A stretch of DNA of 64,000 nucleotides from NCBI GenBank assembly GCA_030425925.1, contig JAUHZO010000006.1, positions 62,001 to 126,000 of the forward strand. Direction: 5' to 3'. The translations under genes were made by a program, and so were the position numbers. The notes beneath the pieces are model-generated. The model worked only from the letters and a program-made list of their open reading frames with translations, did not search any database and was not told where the DNA came from. Below are positions 45,552 to 58,358 of this stretch, piece after piece. The DNA is from Alphaproteobacteria bacterium. GTDB lineage: Bacteria > Pseudomonadota > Alphaproteobacteria > Rhodobacterales > Rhodobacteraceae. Numbering within the stretch: the first letter of the stretch is position 1; each line of letters opens with the position of its first letter.

Positions 45552-46550
45552 TCAGATGTCGATATCCAGCGTGACGGGGAAGTGGTCCGACGCGGTGAGC
45601 AGAGCATTGCGCAGGTCTTCGTCGCGCCAGCAGGCGGGGTCGTCGAACGGGTGCCAGATGCGCCAGCGGGGCGCGTGGGCGCGCAGCCCGGGCGAGATCA
45701 TGATGTAGTCCAGCAGGGCCTGAAGGAACCGCTCTTCCGAGGACAGGAAGAACCGCGCCGTGGTGGGCTGCGCGCCCAGCCGCCGCTGCAGCGCACGGCT
45801 GGCATGCGGATCGAACAGCGCCGTTTCGCCCTCGCCCAGCACGATCTCGACCGACGAGCGGCCAAAGAGGTCCTCGTAGGCGTCCAGTCCCGGACCGTCG
45901 TTCAGATCGCCCGCGACGATGACATGCGTGCCTTCGTCCAGATGCGCCTCGATCCGGTGGCGCAGCCAGATCGCCTGGGCCAGCTGCTTGCGTCGGTTGG
46001 CGATGGACAGGCGCATGATCTCGTCCCGCCCGCTGGCACCATGCGGGGCCTTGGACTTCAGATGCGCCCCGATCAGTCGCAGGCGGGTGCCGCGCGCGGT
46101 CTCGACCATCAGTTCCAGCGGCGGTTTCGAGAACACCACCCGGTCTTCGTCGGCGTCGATGTCCAGGTCGATGTGAAACTCGGTGTCAAAGCGCGGCGCA
46201 CCGCTGTCACGCGGATCGTGCAGCGCGGTCAGGACGTCGGGATCGTAAAGCAGCGCCAGTTCCTGCTGGGTGTCGTTGGCAAAGCCGGTGACCACCTCGC
46301 AGGTGCGCAGCCCGAAGGCTTCGGCGAAGTTTCCCAGCGCGCGCGAGGTGCTGCGGCGGCGGTTGGTGTCGGGGGCCTCGACGATCAGCACGGCGTCGGC
46401 CTGCATCGCGGTGAACACCTGGCCCAGCGCCTCGATCTGGCTGATCCGCGTCACATCGTGGCGCGCCGACCAGCCGCCATCGGCCAGCAGCGTGCCGTCA
46501 TCGGCAAACAGCGCGTCGAACCATTCGACATTGTAGGTGGCCAGGCGCAT
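45552..46550 (-). CDS. Endonuclease/exonuclease/phosphatase family protein
   Basis: The 332-residue protein starts MRLATYNVEWFDALF, the metal-binding N-motif of this fold. It has VLIVEAPDTNRR (about residue 55), IGAHLKSKAPHG (about 160), VIVAGDLNDGPGLDAYEDL (about 212) and ASDHFPVTLDI at the end, which complete the catalytic set. The substrate may be nucleic acid or a lipid or nucleotide phosphate. It overlaps the TerB-DnaJ stop by one base (TGATG). Confidence 0.9.
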   Translation of the reverse strand: MRLATYNVEWFDALFADDGTLLADGGWSARHDVTRISQIEALGQVFTAMQADAVLIVEAPDTNRRRSTSRALGNFAEAFGLRTCEVVTGFANDTQQELALLYDPDVLTALHDPRDSGAPRFDTEFHIDLDIDADEDRVVFSKPPLELMVETARGTRLRLIGAHLKSKAPHGASGRDEIMRLSIANRRKQLAQAIWLRHRIEAHLDEGTHVIVAGDLNDGPGLDAYEDLFGRSSVEIVLGEGETALFDPHASRALQRRLGAQPTTARFFLSSEERFLQALLDYIMISPGLRAHAPRWRIWHPFDDPACWRDEDLRNALLTASDHFPVTLDIDI

Positions 46551-47233
46551 CAGGCGGTTTCCCGCGACAGGATGTCTTCCCACGCGCGGTTGATGTCCTG
46601 CATGCGCCGCTCGGCCAGTTTCACCGCCTCTTGCGGCACGCCGCGGGCAATCATCCGGTCGGGATGGCTTTCGCGGACCAGTTGCCGCCAATGCGCGCGG
46701 ATCTCGTCCAGCGGCATGTCCGGACTGACACCCAGAACGGTATAGGGATCGCGCGGCGCGTCCGGAACAAAGCGCGCGCGCATGGCCGCAAAGCGCGGCC
46801 CCTCGATGCCGAAAATCTCGGCCACCCGCGACAGAAAGGCGTCTTCGGCGGGGTGATAGGCCCCGTCGGCCATGGCGATGTGAAACAGCCCCTCCATCAG
46901 GTCGCACAGCGTAGGGGCCCCGGGGCCGAACATGGTGCCGATCTTGGCCGCGTATTCCTCGAACCCCGCCACGTCCTGTCGGGCCAGGTTGAACACCCGC
47001 GCCGCGCCGGCCTCTTCCTCCGGCGCGATGTGAAACACCTCGCGAAAGGCGGTGACCTCGGACCGGGTGACAAGCCCGTCGGCCTTGGCCATCTTGGCCG
47101 ACAGCGCAATTACCGCAATGGTGAAGGCGATGCTGCGTTCGGGCGGGGTGCGCAGCTTTTCGAACACCGCGGCCAGGCCTTCGCCCTTGGCGAGGGCCGA
47201 CACGGCGTCAGCGATGCGCGACCAGATCGACAT
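46550..47233 (-). CDS. TerB-like plus DnaJ domain protein (DjlA-like)
   Basis: The 227-residue protein has a TerB-type acidic helical domain (about 25-145, IALSAKMAKADGLVTRSEV and AMADGAYHPAEDAFLSRVAE) and a C-terminal J domain (about 160-225) with the HPD motif in ESHPDRMI. It lacks the membrane anchor of classical DjlA. It presumably recruits DnaK to clients at an unknown site. Confidence 0.9.
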   Translation of the reverse strand: MSIWSRIADAVSALAKGEGLAAVFEKLRTPPERSIAFTIAVIALSAKMAKADGLVTRSEVTAFREVFHIAPEEEAGAARVFNLARQDVAGFEEYAAKIGTMFGPGAPTLCDLMEGLFHIAMADGAYHPAEDAFLSRVAEIFGIEGPRFAAMRARFVPDAPRDPYTVLGVSPDMPLDEIRAHWRQLVRESHPDRMIARGVPQEAVKLAERRMQDINRAWEDILSRETA

Positions 47234-47264
47234 GCGCGCAGTCTATCCCAAGCCTGCCGGGGTG

Positions 47265-47765
47265 TCAGTGCGACATATCCAGATATTTCTGCATCAGCAC
47301 AAGATCCATCCAGCGCCCGAACTTGAAGCCCACTTGCGGCAGGGTGGCGACGTGGCGAAAACCGATGGCGCTGTGAAACGCCACGGCGGCGGGGTTTTCG
47401 CCGCTGACCCCGGCCCAGAGTGTGTGCACCCGGTCCTGTCGCGCCACCTGTTCCAGCCGCGCCATGAGCGCACGCCCCACCCCCTTGCCCCGCGCCTCCG
47501 GGGCCAGCTGGATCGAGTGTTCCTTGGTAAAGGCATAGCCCGGTCCGGCGCGGAACGCGGCATAGGTGGCAAAGCCAAGCAGCCGCCCCCCCGTTTCGGC
47601 AACCTGAAAGGCCGCGCCGCGGGTGGTGATGTCGGCGGCGATGCTTTCGACCGACCGGGGCTGCGTGGTGAAGGTGATGGCGGTGGTTTCGATCACCGGG
47701 TTCCAGATCGCCGCAATGGCCTTTGCATCTGCGGTGCGCGCCGGGCGCAGGATCAGGTCAGGCAC
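47265..47765 (-). CDS. GNAT N-acetyltransferase, Pat/phosphinothricin type
   Basis: The 166-residue enzyme has the acetyl-CoA motif A in SIQLAPEARGKGVGRALMARLEQVA (about residues 88-110) and the IWNPVIETTAITFTTQPRS segment typical of phosphinothricin/methionine sulfoxide acetyltransferases. The GTG at 47765 gives MPDLILRPA. It overlaps the end of the VOC gene by 13 bases. Confidence 0.87.
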   Translation of the reverse strand: MPDLILRPARTADAKAIAAIWNPVIETTAITFTTQPRSVESIAADITTRGAAFQVAETGGRLLGFATYAAFRAGPGYAFTKEHSIQLAPEARGKGVGRALMARLEQVARQDRVHTLWAGVSGENPAAVAFHSAIGFRHVATLPQVGFKFGRWMDLVLMQKYLDMSH

Positions 47766-48367
47766 AGCGCTGCGCCGTCCTCGCGGTCCAGTTCGGCCGA
47801 AAGACCGGCGGGGCCGGTCTCGAACTGCACCAGCGGGGCATCGAGATGGGGTGCCAGCCTGTCGCGCAGCGCGTCGGCCTGCGGATGGCGCAGGGTCAGC
47901 CGGCGCAGCGTCAGCCCCGAAGGCGGCAGGCTGCTGCCCGGCGGCTGCGGCACCTGCCATTCGATCAGCGCCGGGAACAGCCCGTCGAACGGCAGCCGCC
48001 CGTTCAGCGGCACCGCCATCGACCAACGCAGGTCGCCCCGGGCCAGATCGACCCGCCGCCCCGCTTCGGGCAGCGCCGCGATGGCGGCGTCGAGATCGGG
48101 CACCCGGCAGATCCACTTGTCCAGCCGCGCAGGGCCGGCAAACCCGTCCAGCCCGAACCAGCGCGCATCCGGCGGCGGCGGCGCGGCGGGGTCGATGGCA
48201 ATCGCTTCGAGATAGAGCCCCGGGGCCAGCCCCAGCAGGCGATTGTGCGTGCCAAAGCGCGCGTGTTGCCCGCCCGGCAGCATCGTGGCCCCCAGCGCCG
48301 CCGTCACATGCGACGCAGCCTGATCCAGTGTTTCGCCCGCCACGGCGATATGGTCGAGCCCCAGCAT
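47753..48367 (-). CDS. VOC family protein (glyoxalase-like domain)
   Basis: The 204-residue protein starts MLGLDHIAVAGETLDQA and matches Glyoxalase_3-like proteins (PF13468), with FGTHNRLLGLAPGLYLEAIAID (about residue 35). The rest is a second, weaker repeat. The reaction is unknown. It is coupled to the GNAT gene and divergent from nhaA. Confidence 0.82.
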   Translation of the reverse strand: MLGLDHIAVAGETLDQAASHVTAALGATMLPGGQHARFGTHNRLLGLAPGLYLEAIAIDPAAPPPPDARWFGLDGFAGPARLDKWICRVPDLDAAIAALPEAGRRVDLARGDLRWSMAVPLNGRLPFDGLFPALIEWQVPQPPGSSLPPSGLTLRRLTLRHPQADALRDRLAPHLDAPLVQFETGPAGLSAELDREDGAALCLT

Positions 48368-48428
48368 GAGTGTCTGCCCCCGCGTTGCGCAATGGCACAA
48401 GCGTATCAGGCCTTTGCGTCGAAACCAG

Positions 48429-48459
48429 CCGAAAACGGGTTGCCTTTCGGTTGATTTTT
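48429..48459 (+). promoter_or_regulatory. Hairpin with T-tract in the nhaA leader
   Basis: The arms CCGAAA and TTTCGG enclose ten bases and are followed by TTGATTTTT. It lies about 50 bases before the nhaA ATG in a leader of about 140 bases. It has the look of a small intrinsic terminator and could be the switch of an ion-responsive leader, as leaders of nhaA genes are known to hold conserved RNA structures. I cannot match it to a known motif. Confidence 0.35.
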
Positions 48460-48508
48460 CCCCCTAACACCCCAGATCGAAACAAATCCGAGCATTTTGG
48501 AGGGACAT

Positions 48509-49711
48509 ATGCTGTTGCGCGCCATCGACCGGTTCTTCGGTCACGAAGCTTCCGGGGGCATCTTGCTGATGCTGGCCGCCGTCGCCGCGATGATCGTGGC
48601 CAATTCCGGCCTTTCGGGGGCCTATGAAAGCGTGCTGGGCAGTTATCTTGCCGTCACGCTGAATGGCGAGGGCCTGGAAAAACCGCTGATCCTGTGGATC
48701 AATGACGGGCTGATGGCGATCTTCTTCTTCCTCATCGGGCTGGAACTGAAGCGCGAATTGCTGGAAGGCAAGCTCAAGAACCCGTCGGACGTGGTGCTGC
48801 CCGGCATGGCGGCGGTGGGCGGCATGGTCTTGCCGGCGGCCTTCTTCCTGATGCTGAACTGGGGCAACCCGGCCACGGTGAACGGCTGGGCGATCCCGGC
48901 GGCCACAGACATCGCCTTTGCACTGGGCGTTCTGGCGCTGGTGGGCGACCGCGTGCCGTCCTCGCTCAAGGTGTTCCTGCTGACGCTGGCGATCCTGGAC
49001 GACATGGGTGCGATCCTGATCATCGCGCTGTTCTACACCGCCGAACTGAAGGTCGACTACCTGTTCCTGGCCCTGATCCCCGCGGCGCTGATGTTCTGGC
49101 TGAACCAGAAACGCGTGCATCGCGTGGCGCCGATCCTGATGCTGGGCGTGGTGATGTGGTTCTTCGTGCTGAAATCCGGCGTGCATGCCACGCTGGCGGG
49201 GGTGCTGACGGCGTTCTTCATCCCGCTCAAGGACAAGTGGGGCAAGTCGCCCCTGCACTCCATCGAGCACGGATTGTCGCCCTATGTGCTGTATTTCATC
49301 ATCCCGGTCTTTGCCTTCGCCAATGCCGGCGTGGTGCTGACGGGGATGAGCTTTGGCGACCTGTTTGCGCCGCTGCCTCTGGGCATCGCGCTGGGCCTGA
49401 TCCTGGGCAAGCAGATCGGCGTGTTCGGCATCACCTGGGCCATGGTGAAGATGGGTTTGGCGCGGATGCCGCATGGCGCGACCTGGGCGCAGATCTATGG
49501 CGTGGCCTGTCTGGCGGGGATCGGCTTTACCATGTCGCTCTTCATCGGATCGCTGAGCTATGACGACTCTGCGCTGATGAACCAGGTGCGGCTGGGGGTG
49601 CTGTCGGGCTCCATCATCTCTGGCGTGCTGGGCTATGCGGCGCTGATGCTGTCGAGCCCGGCCGCCGCCGAAGAGACCGAAGCCGAGGCAGACCCCGCCC
49701 CGGCGGAATGA
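48509..49711 (+). CDS. nhaA: Na+/H+ antiporter NhaA
   Basis: The 400-residue inner-membrane antiporter has 12 helices. The ion-site aspartates are in LAILDDMGAILII (about residue 160), another aspartate in PAATDIAFALG (about 135), and the helix X lysine in LILGKQIGVFG (about 300). GGAGGG precedes the ATG. The C-terminus is short, acidic and Ala/Glu-rich. It removes Na+ at alkaline pH and fits a marine habitat. Confidence 0.96.
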   Translation: MLLRAIDRFFGHEASGGILLMLAAVAAMIVANSGLSGAYESVLGSYLAVTLNGEGLEKPLILWINDGLMAIFFFLIGLELKRELLEGKLKNPSDVVLPGMAAVGGMVLPAAFFLMLNWGNPATVNGWAIPAATDIAFALGVLALVGDRVPSSLKVFLLTLAILDDMGAILIIALFYTAELKVDYLFLALIPAALMFWLNQKRVHRVAPILMLGVVMWFFVLKSGVHATLAGVLTAFFIPLKDKWGKSPLHSIEHGLSPYVLYFIIPVFAFANAGVVLTGMSFGDLFAPLPLGIALGLILGKQIGVFGITWAMVKMGLARMPHGATWAQIYGVACLAGIGFTMSLFIGSLSYDDSALMNQVRLGVLSGSIISGVLGYAALMLSSPAAAEETEAEADPAPAE

Positions 49712-49734
49712 CGCACGGCGCAGGCCACAGGGCA

Positions 49735-49790
49735 CGGCCCGGACTTTTTCAAAAAGTCCGGGCCGTTTTCTTTGCAAGAAAACGGCCCGG
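49735..49790. terminator. Overlapping bidirectional terminators, three-arm structure
   Basis: Arm A (49735-49747, CGGCCCGGACTTT) pairs with B (49753-49765) and is followed by TTTTC for nhaA. Arm B and its extension (49758-49772) also pair with C (49776-49790), and on the minus strand this hairpin is followed by ACTTTTTG for scpA. The two hairpins share the central arm, so each strand can use its own. Confidence 0.8.
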
Positions 49791-49810
49791 CGTCCACGTC
49801 TGCGCGCGGC

Positions 49811-51949
<2,139 letters not shown>

Positions 51950-52983
51950 TGCGTGATCCTCTTCTGTCTAGGCGCGCGGCCAGCTTTTTTGCCGGTCCTG
52001 CGGGCATCTCTTCCTCTGTCAGTCTGGCCAGCCCGTCCGCCCCGGCGCGCAGCCAGAACAGATCGTCGGCATAGGTTTCGCGCAGTTGCGCCGCCTGCGC
52101 GGGCGTGAAGGGCATCCAGCGCCCGCTGCCCTGCGGCAATGCGCCGTCCTGCCCGCGATCGGCCAGGCAGGCGCGCAAGGCGTCAAGATCGGGGCTGCGA
52201 TTGGCCCAGAAGGTGCCGGGTTCCACCTGCGGCACAAAGAGCGCGCCGCTCATCCGCGCCAGCAGCCGGTCGGGATGGGCTGCGTAATGTTCGAACAGGG
52301 TCACGCACAGCTCTGCCTCCGGGCAGGCGCAGGAGAGATCGGCGATCACGTGGCGCCAGCTGCGCGGGCTTGCCGCGATGTCGGCCAGAACGGCGGCGTC
52401 GGGCACGCCCGCCCCGCGCGGCAGCAGAAAGGCCAGCGCCGAGGCCCACCACAATTCCGGGGCGCGGATCTGCAGCGTGATGCGCCGGACACCGCCCAGC
52501 GCGAGGTTGAGCCGCGCCATGCGTTCCCCGGCCTGCGGGTACAGGCGCGCGGCGCGCAGGCAGGCGCGCGGCGTGCCGATGATGTTTTCGTCGCTGATGA
52601 TCAGCACCGCGGTGCCGCGGCGCGCGCTGCCCTGCAGGTTCAGACGCAGACGCCCGGCGGCCCGTTCGGCGGCAGCACGGCTGTCAGGGCGCGCCAGCAC
52701 ATCCGCCAGCAGGCCGTCGCGGGTGCGCCACGGCCCCCAGAAGCCGATGGACTGCCCTTCGAGCCGGTCGGCATGGGCCCGCATATAGGCCTGGAAACTG
52801 GTCGAGGCGGTGCGATGCGCCCCGACATGCAGGATGACGTCCATGCCCCGATCCCCCGGAAAGCGTGCAACTGTCCCGCAAGGTGCCCGGAGAGGCGTGA
52901 CCATCCTGTTAATGCTAAAATTTTTGCCCCTGCCGCGACCGCGCACCTGTGCAGGGCGGCGCGGGCGGTCTATATCTTGGAGC

Positions 52984-53445
52984 ATGACCGCAGGATTGCG
53001 CCATTTGCTGATCGCCGCCGCCCTCGGGCTGCTTGCCCCCGCCCAGGCCGCCGCGGCCGAGACGGCGGCAGAGGATGGCATCGTGCTGCCGGCGGCCGAA
53101 ACCTCGCTGGACGCGTGGCTGTGGCTGAAACGGCCCGTGGTTGTCTTTGCCGACAGCCCCGCCGATCCGCGATACGTGCAGCAGATGCAGTTGATCCTGG
53201 AACGCACCGATGCGCTGGACGAACGCGATGTTGTGGTGATCACCGACACGGACCCGAAGGCCCGGTCGGACGTGCGCCAGGCACTGCGCGCCCGCGGCTT
53301 CATGCTGGTGATCATCGCCAAGGACGGCACCATCGTGACACGCAAGCCCGCGCCCTGGGACGTGCGCGAAATCTCGCGCTCGATCGACAAGCTGCCCCTG
53401 CGCCAGCAGGAAATCCGCGACCGGCGCGACGCGCTGCGGCAGTGA
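52984..53445 (+). CDS. DUF4174 domain secreted protein
   Basis: The 153-residue protein has a signal peptide (ending AAAAETA) and a DUF4174 fold, thioredoxin-like, with WLKRPVVVFADSPADPRYVQQM and FMLVIIAKDGTIVTRKPAPW. It has no cysteines. The role is unknown. It runs opposite to its neighbours and is convergent with the lipoprotein gene, one base apart. Confidence 0.8.
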   Translation: MTAGLRHLLIAAALGLLAPAQAAAAETAAEDGIVLPAAETSLDAWLWLKRPVVVFADSPADPRYVQQMQLILERTDALDERDVVVITDTDPKARSDVRQALRARGFMLVIIAKDGTIVTRKPAPWDVREISRSIDKLPLRQQEIRDRRDALRQ

Positions 53446-53446
53446 T

Positions 53447-53947
53447 CTAGACATTGCCGCGCAGGAAGAACACCAGCTTCTCCGGCGGGTAAAGCACGAT
53501 CAGCGCATTGCCACCCGGATCGTAGGCCATCTGCGACTGCTCTGACAGGATAACCCGGTAATAGCCGCGCGCGATCCGTTCGGTCATGCAATCGCGCATC
53601 GGACCGACCCCGCTGGACAAAAGCCCCAGCCCGCGGCCCAGATCGCGTGACATCACCGCCTCGGAAATCGCATTGGGGCTTTGCCCCGGAAGGTCGAAGC
53701 GCACCGCCTGCCCGGCGCGGATCCGGTCCAGCGCCGCGCCGATCCGCTGGGCATGGGGCGGGCCGCGCCCCGGGCGCGTGCCGGAATAGGCAAAGACCCC
53801 CACCGTGCAGCTGAGCCGGGAGGCAAAGAACTGCGTTTCGCCCAGACGCAGCCATTCCGACAACTCGGCCCGCAGCCGATACTCGCGGTCGAGCGCACAG
53901 CCCGACAGTACCCAGATCGACAAGACCCCAAGAATGAACCGGACCAT
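53447..53947 (-). CDS. Lipoprotein of unknown function
   Basis: The 166-residue product has a lipobox in VRFILGVLSIWVLSGC and a body without recognised domain, with four more cysteines (SCTV, RDCMT and others). The start at 53947 has GGGCGGG nine bases upstream, better than the ATG at 53956. It ends in FFLRGNV. Confidence 0.7.
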   Translation of the reverse strand: MVRFILGVLSIWVLSGCALDREYRLRAELSEWLRLGETQFFASRLSCTVGVFAYSGTRPGRGPPHAQRIGAALDRIRAGQAVRFDLPGQSPNAISEAVMSRDLGRGLGLLSSGVGPMRDCMTERIARGYYRVILSEQSQMAYDPGGNALIVLYPPEKLVFFLRGNV

Positions 53948-54028
53948 GCGTGCCATCCCGCCCCGATGCGTCGGGCACCACGCTAGGCGCAAATCCTTGA
54001 CAGCCGGTTTCCAGGGACCCGCGCGATG

Positions 54029-54426
54029 TCATGGCGCGCCGTTCCGCGCCAGACGGGTGCAGGCAATGCCGCCCACGACAAACAGCACCACGCCGGTCAG
54101 CACCAGCCCCTCGGTCGGCTCGGCCAGGCCATAGGCGGCCAGGCCGAGCCAGAACACGACCGCCAGCACGCCCAGCACCACAACCGTCACCCAGCCACGC
54201 AGGCCAAAGCGCAGCGGCACCATCCGCGTTACGATCAGCGCATAGGCCGCGACCCCCAGCGGCCCGGCCACAAACAGCGAGCCCAGCACCTTGCCCAGGG
54301 CCGCCACCCAATCGTCGCTGCGCGACACCAGCACCGCGCTGAGCAGCCACATCGCCGCCCAGGCCACCACGAGTCCGGCCAGAAAGGCCAGCCCGTGGAT
54401 CAGCCAGATGCGGCGCCAGTCCTGCA

Positions 54427-54427
<1 letters not shown>
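54029..54427 (-). CDS. Small membrane protein following pccA
   Basis: The 132-residue protein has four membrane segments with little outside (WLIHGLAFLAGLVVAWAAMW; LGSLFVAGPLGVAAYALIV; WVTVVVLGVLAVVFWLGLAAY; GLVLTGVVLFVVGGIAC). The ATG overlaps the pccA stop by one base (TGATG), so it is coupled to pccA. No family recognised. Confidence 0.7.
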
Positions 54428-56430
<2,003 letters not shown>

Positions 56431-56578
56431 GTCTGTCCCTTTCTTGAGGTCTTGGGCCATGCGGCCAGGGCCCGCATGGCCGGGATGCGGCGGTCGGGCA
56501 TGGAATGAAGGAATACGGCGCTGCGCCCCCGGGAACGGAGGCAGGCCGTCGGGTGAGGCGAAAGGCGGAGCGACACCA

Positions 56579-56944
56579 TCAGTCCCAATCCTCCCCCGAC
56601 GCCTCGAACGCCTCGGGAAAGGCCGCGCGTCCGGCGGCCTCGTCCAGGATCAGGCGCGCCTCGTAGCTTTCGGGATCGAAGGGATCGTCAAAGGGCAGCA
56701 CCTCGCGCCCGAAGAGCCAGGACAGCCGCCCGGCATCGAGATTGCCGCGTTCGAACGGCTCGGTCCCGAAATGTCGCCAGAGCGCGGCCAGAAAGGCCGT
56801 GTCGGCGCGCTTGTCGATGGGTTTGCGGTCGCGATAGCGTTCGCGCCGGATGATCGGCGTGACCCCGCGCGGATTGGCGCGGCGGATGACGAACTGGTAA
56901 TCGGTGCCGGAAAGACGCCCGGGAAAGCCGCGATGCTTCAGCAT
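56579..56944 (-). CDS. Conserved-looking hypothetical protein upstream of pccA
   Basis: The 121-residue protein starts MLKHRGFPGRLSGTDYQFVIRR and is rich in charged and aromatic residues, without signal or membrane segment. GGAGGG lies six bases before the ATG. I do not know the family. It lies 148 bases upstream of pccA on the same strand. Confidence 0.65.
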   Translation of the reverse strand: MLKHRGFPGRLSGTDYQFVIRRANPRGVTPIIRRERYRDRKPIDKRADTAFLAALWRHFGTEPFERGNLDAGRLSWLFGREVLPFDDPFDPESYEARLILDEAAGRAAFPEAFEASGEDWD

Positions 56945-57058
56945 GGCGCGCCCTCCGCGCCACACGTCGGACCCGTATGCGTGCCAAGGCCTGCCAGGGC
57001 CAGGGAGGCGGGGCGTGGGAAAGGCGGGACGGACGCATGCGCCCGTCCCGAAGGCCAG

Positions 57059-57202
57059 TTACTTGTACTTGCCGGTGTAGACAGGCTCAACGCTGATCGG
57101 CTCGGGGTCGACCACGATGAACTCTTCTTCCTGCTGGCCGCCGCAGGCCGCAACGGCGCCCACGAAAGCGAACATGGCAAGCAGTTTGATGCTCTTGGAC
57201 AT
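57059..57202 (-). CDS. 47-aa lipoprotein
   Basis: The 47-residue protein starts MSKSIKLLAMFAFVGAVAAC, a good lipoprotein signal with the lipobox VAAC. The mature part is about 28 residues, acidic (GQQEEEFIVVD), with a basic TGKYK end. AGGAG lies six bases before the ATG and TAA follows. It is too short for common ORF calls but has all the marks of a real gene. Its role may be in the cell envelope. Confidence 0.7.
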   Translation of the reverse strand: MSKSIKLLAMFAFVGAVAACGGQQEEEFIVVDPEPISVEPVYTGKYK

Positions 57203-57416
57203 CTCTTACTCCTGTCAGGTTGATCGAGACCTGCAACGCCCGAAGGCCCTGCCTGTCCCGGTCTCGAGGTAATGATTGCCTGGGTGCAATCGAGGCTCAA
57301 AATAGCGGAGCGGTCACAAAAAAGATACGTCCCCGAAGGGAAGTGGGCGCGCTGTGACAGAGAAGCCGCAGAACGTTGTCCACATGAGAGTCGCGCCGCA
57401 AGATATTGTGGAGTCA

Positions 57417-57905
57417 TCAGAAAACCTCCCAGATGCAGAGGCCGTCGGACAGGCTGTAACTCTCGAAGAACTGGGTGGTTTCCGGCGAGGCCGCGCCGAA
57501 TTCCACCGGCTCGGACATCAGTGTGATCACGATGCGGTTCGGTTGCGGGCCGGGATGCGGCACACGCGGAAGGGCAAATGCATTGCACAGATGCTCCATG
57601 TCCGGCGCCACGTCCATGAACCCGGCCCCCTCGGCACCGATCCCGGGTGCGACAAAGCGGAACCGGTAGGTCAGCCCGTCCCCCAGCACGTCGCGGATCA
57701 CGTCGTGAAAGGCCACGGCGAGGCCCGACGGCACGGCGATCTCGTCGGTCCGTGCGGGGGCCTGTGCGTCGGACTGTGCCTTGGCCTGAACGGGGGCTGC
57801 CAGCAGCGCAAGGGCAAGAAGGCAGCCCCGGCACCCGAAGGTTCCTCCCGCCGGGGCTGCAGATGCCGCGGGCGCACCCGTGGCGAAACTCTGGCGCGGG
57901 CTCAT
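57417..57905 (-). CDS. DUF6497 family secreted protein
   Basis: The 162-residue protein has an N-terminal hydrophobic segment (GCLLALALLAAPVQAKAQ) and a soluble part with FHDVIRDVLGDGLTYRFRFVAPGI and CNAFALPRV, ending SYSLSDGLCIWEVF. It matches what I recall of DUF6497. Its ATG overlaps the stop of the upstream gene by four bases. The 57203-57416 gap holds nothing but an AT-rich stretch and the lipoprotein promoter. Confidence 0.7.
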   Translation of the reverse strand: MSPRQSFATGAPAASAAPAGGTFGCRGCLLALALLAAPVQAKAQSDAQAPARTDEIAVPSGLAVAFHDVIRDVLGDGLTYRFRFVAPGIGAEGAGFMDVAPDMEHLCNAFALPRVPHPGPQPNRIVITLMSEPVEFGAASPETTQFFESYSLSDGLCIWEVF

Positions 57906-58243
57906 GCCGCGCGCTCCCGCGCCCAGGACAGCCAGCGCGCGCGATGCGCGGGATCGTCCAGCAGCGCCTGGATCCGGGCCTCGGTGCCCGCCGGACAGCG
58001 GGCCACCTGCCCGCCGGCCCGCAGACTCAGCCCGACTTCCGTTGCGTCAATCTGTATCACGGGCGAAAAGCCGCGCAAGCCCCTCAGCAGCCGCCACAGG
58101 TCCTGCCGGACCTGACGCGCCAGCCGGTCGGGCCGCGCCGGCGGAAAGGCGCTGGTCGCCGACACGTCGAAGCGCGGCGGCCAGCGCCGGGCCAGCGTGT
58201 AGCGGCCGCCCTCGGCCCGGACATGCCAGCGCAGGCGGGTCAT
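57902..58243 (-). CDS. Small hypothetical protein behind pccB
   Basis: The 113-residue product starts MTRLRWHVRAEGGRYTLARRWPPRF and is basic, with several Trp and Arg residues. No domain is recognised. It is ATGA-coupled to the DUF6497 gene. It lies 115 bases downstream of pccB, behind a perfect palindrome. Confidence 0.6.
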   Translation of the reverse strand: MTRLRWHVRAEGGRYTLARRWPPRFDVSATSAFPPARPDRLARQVRQDLWRLLRGLRGFSPVIQIDATEVGLSLRAGGQVARCPAGTEARIQALLDDPAHRARWLSWARERAA

Positions 58244-58323
58244 GCCACCGCTCCGGCGACGGCGCCCCGGGCGATCGGTTTCGGATCTGTCACGCGCGAT
58301 GGCATCGTCATCCCTTCGGCCCC

Positions 58324-58351
58324 GTAGGATGGGTGATATCACCCATCCTAC
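58324..58351. repeat. Perfect 28-bp palindrome after pccB
   Basis: The sequence from GTAGGATGGGTGAT to its exact complement is symmetrical about 58337/58338. It starts eight bases after the pccB stop (minus strand). The general form resembles the element at 2463-2480. It may be a 3'-end hairpin that stabilises or ends the pccB transcript, or a site for a dimeric protein. Confidence 0.75.
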
Positions 58352-58358
58352 CGCTTGC

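Noticed and set aside
57354-58115. 253-codon plus-strand open frame beginning in the intergenic region
   Set aside because: Most of it is antisense to the DUF6497 and 113-aa genes, and it shows shadow-like composition.
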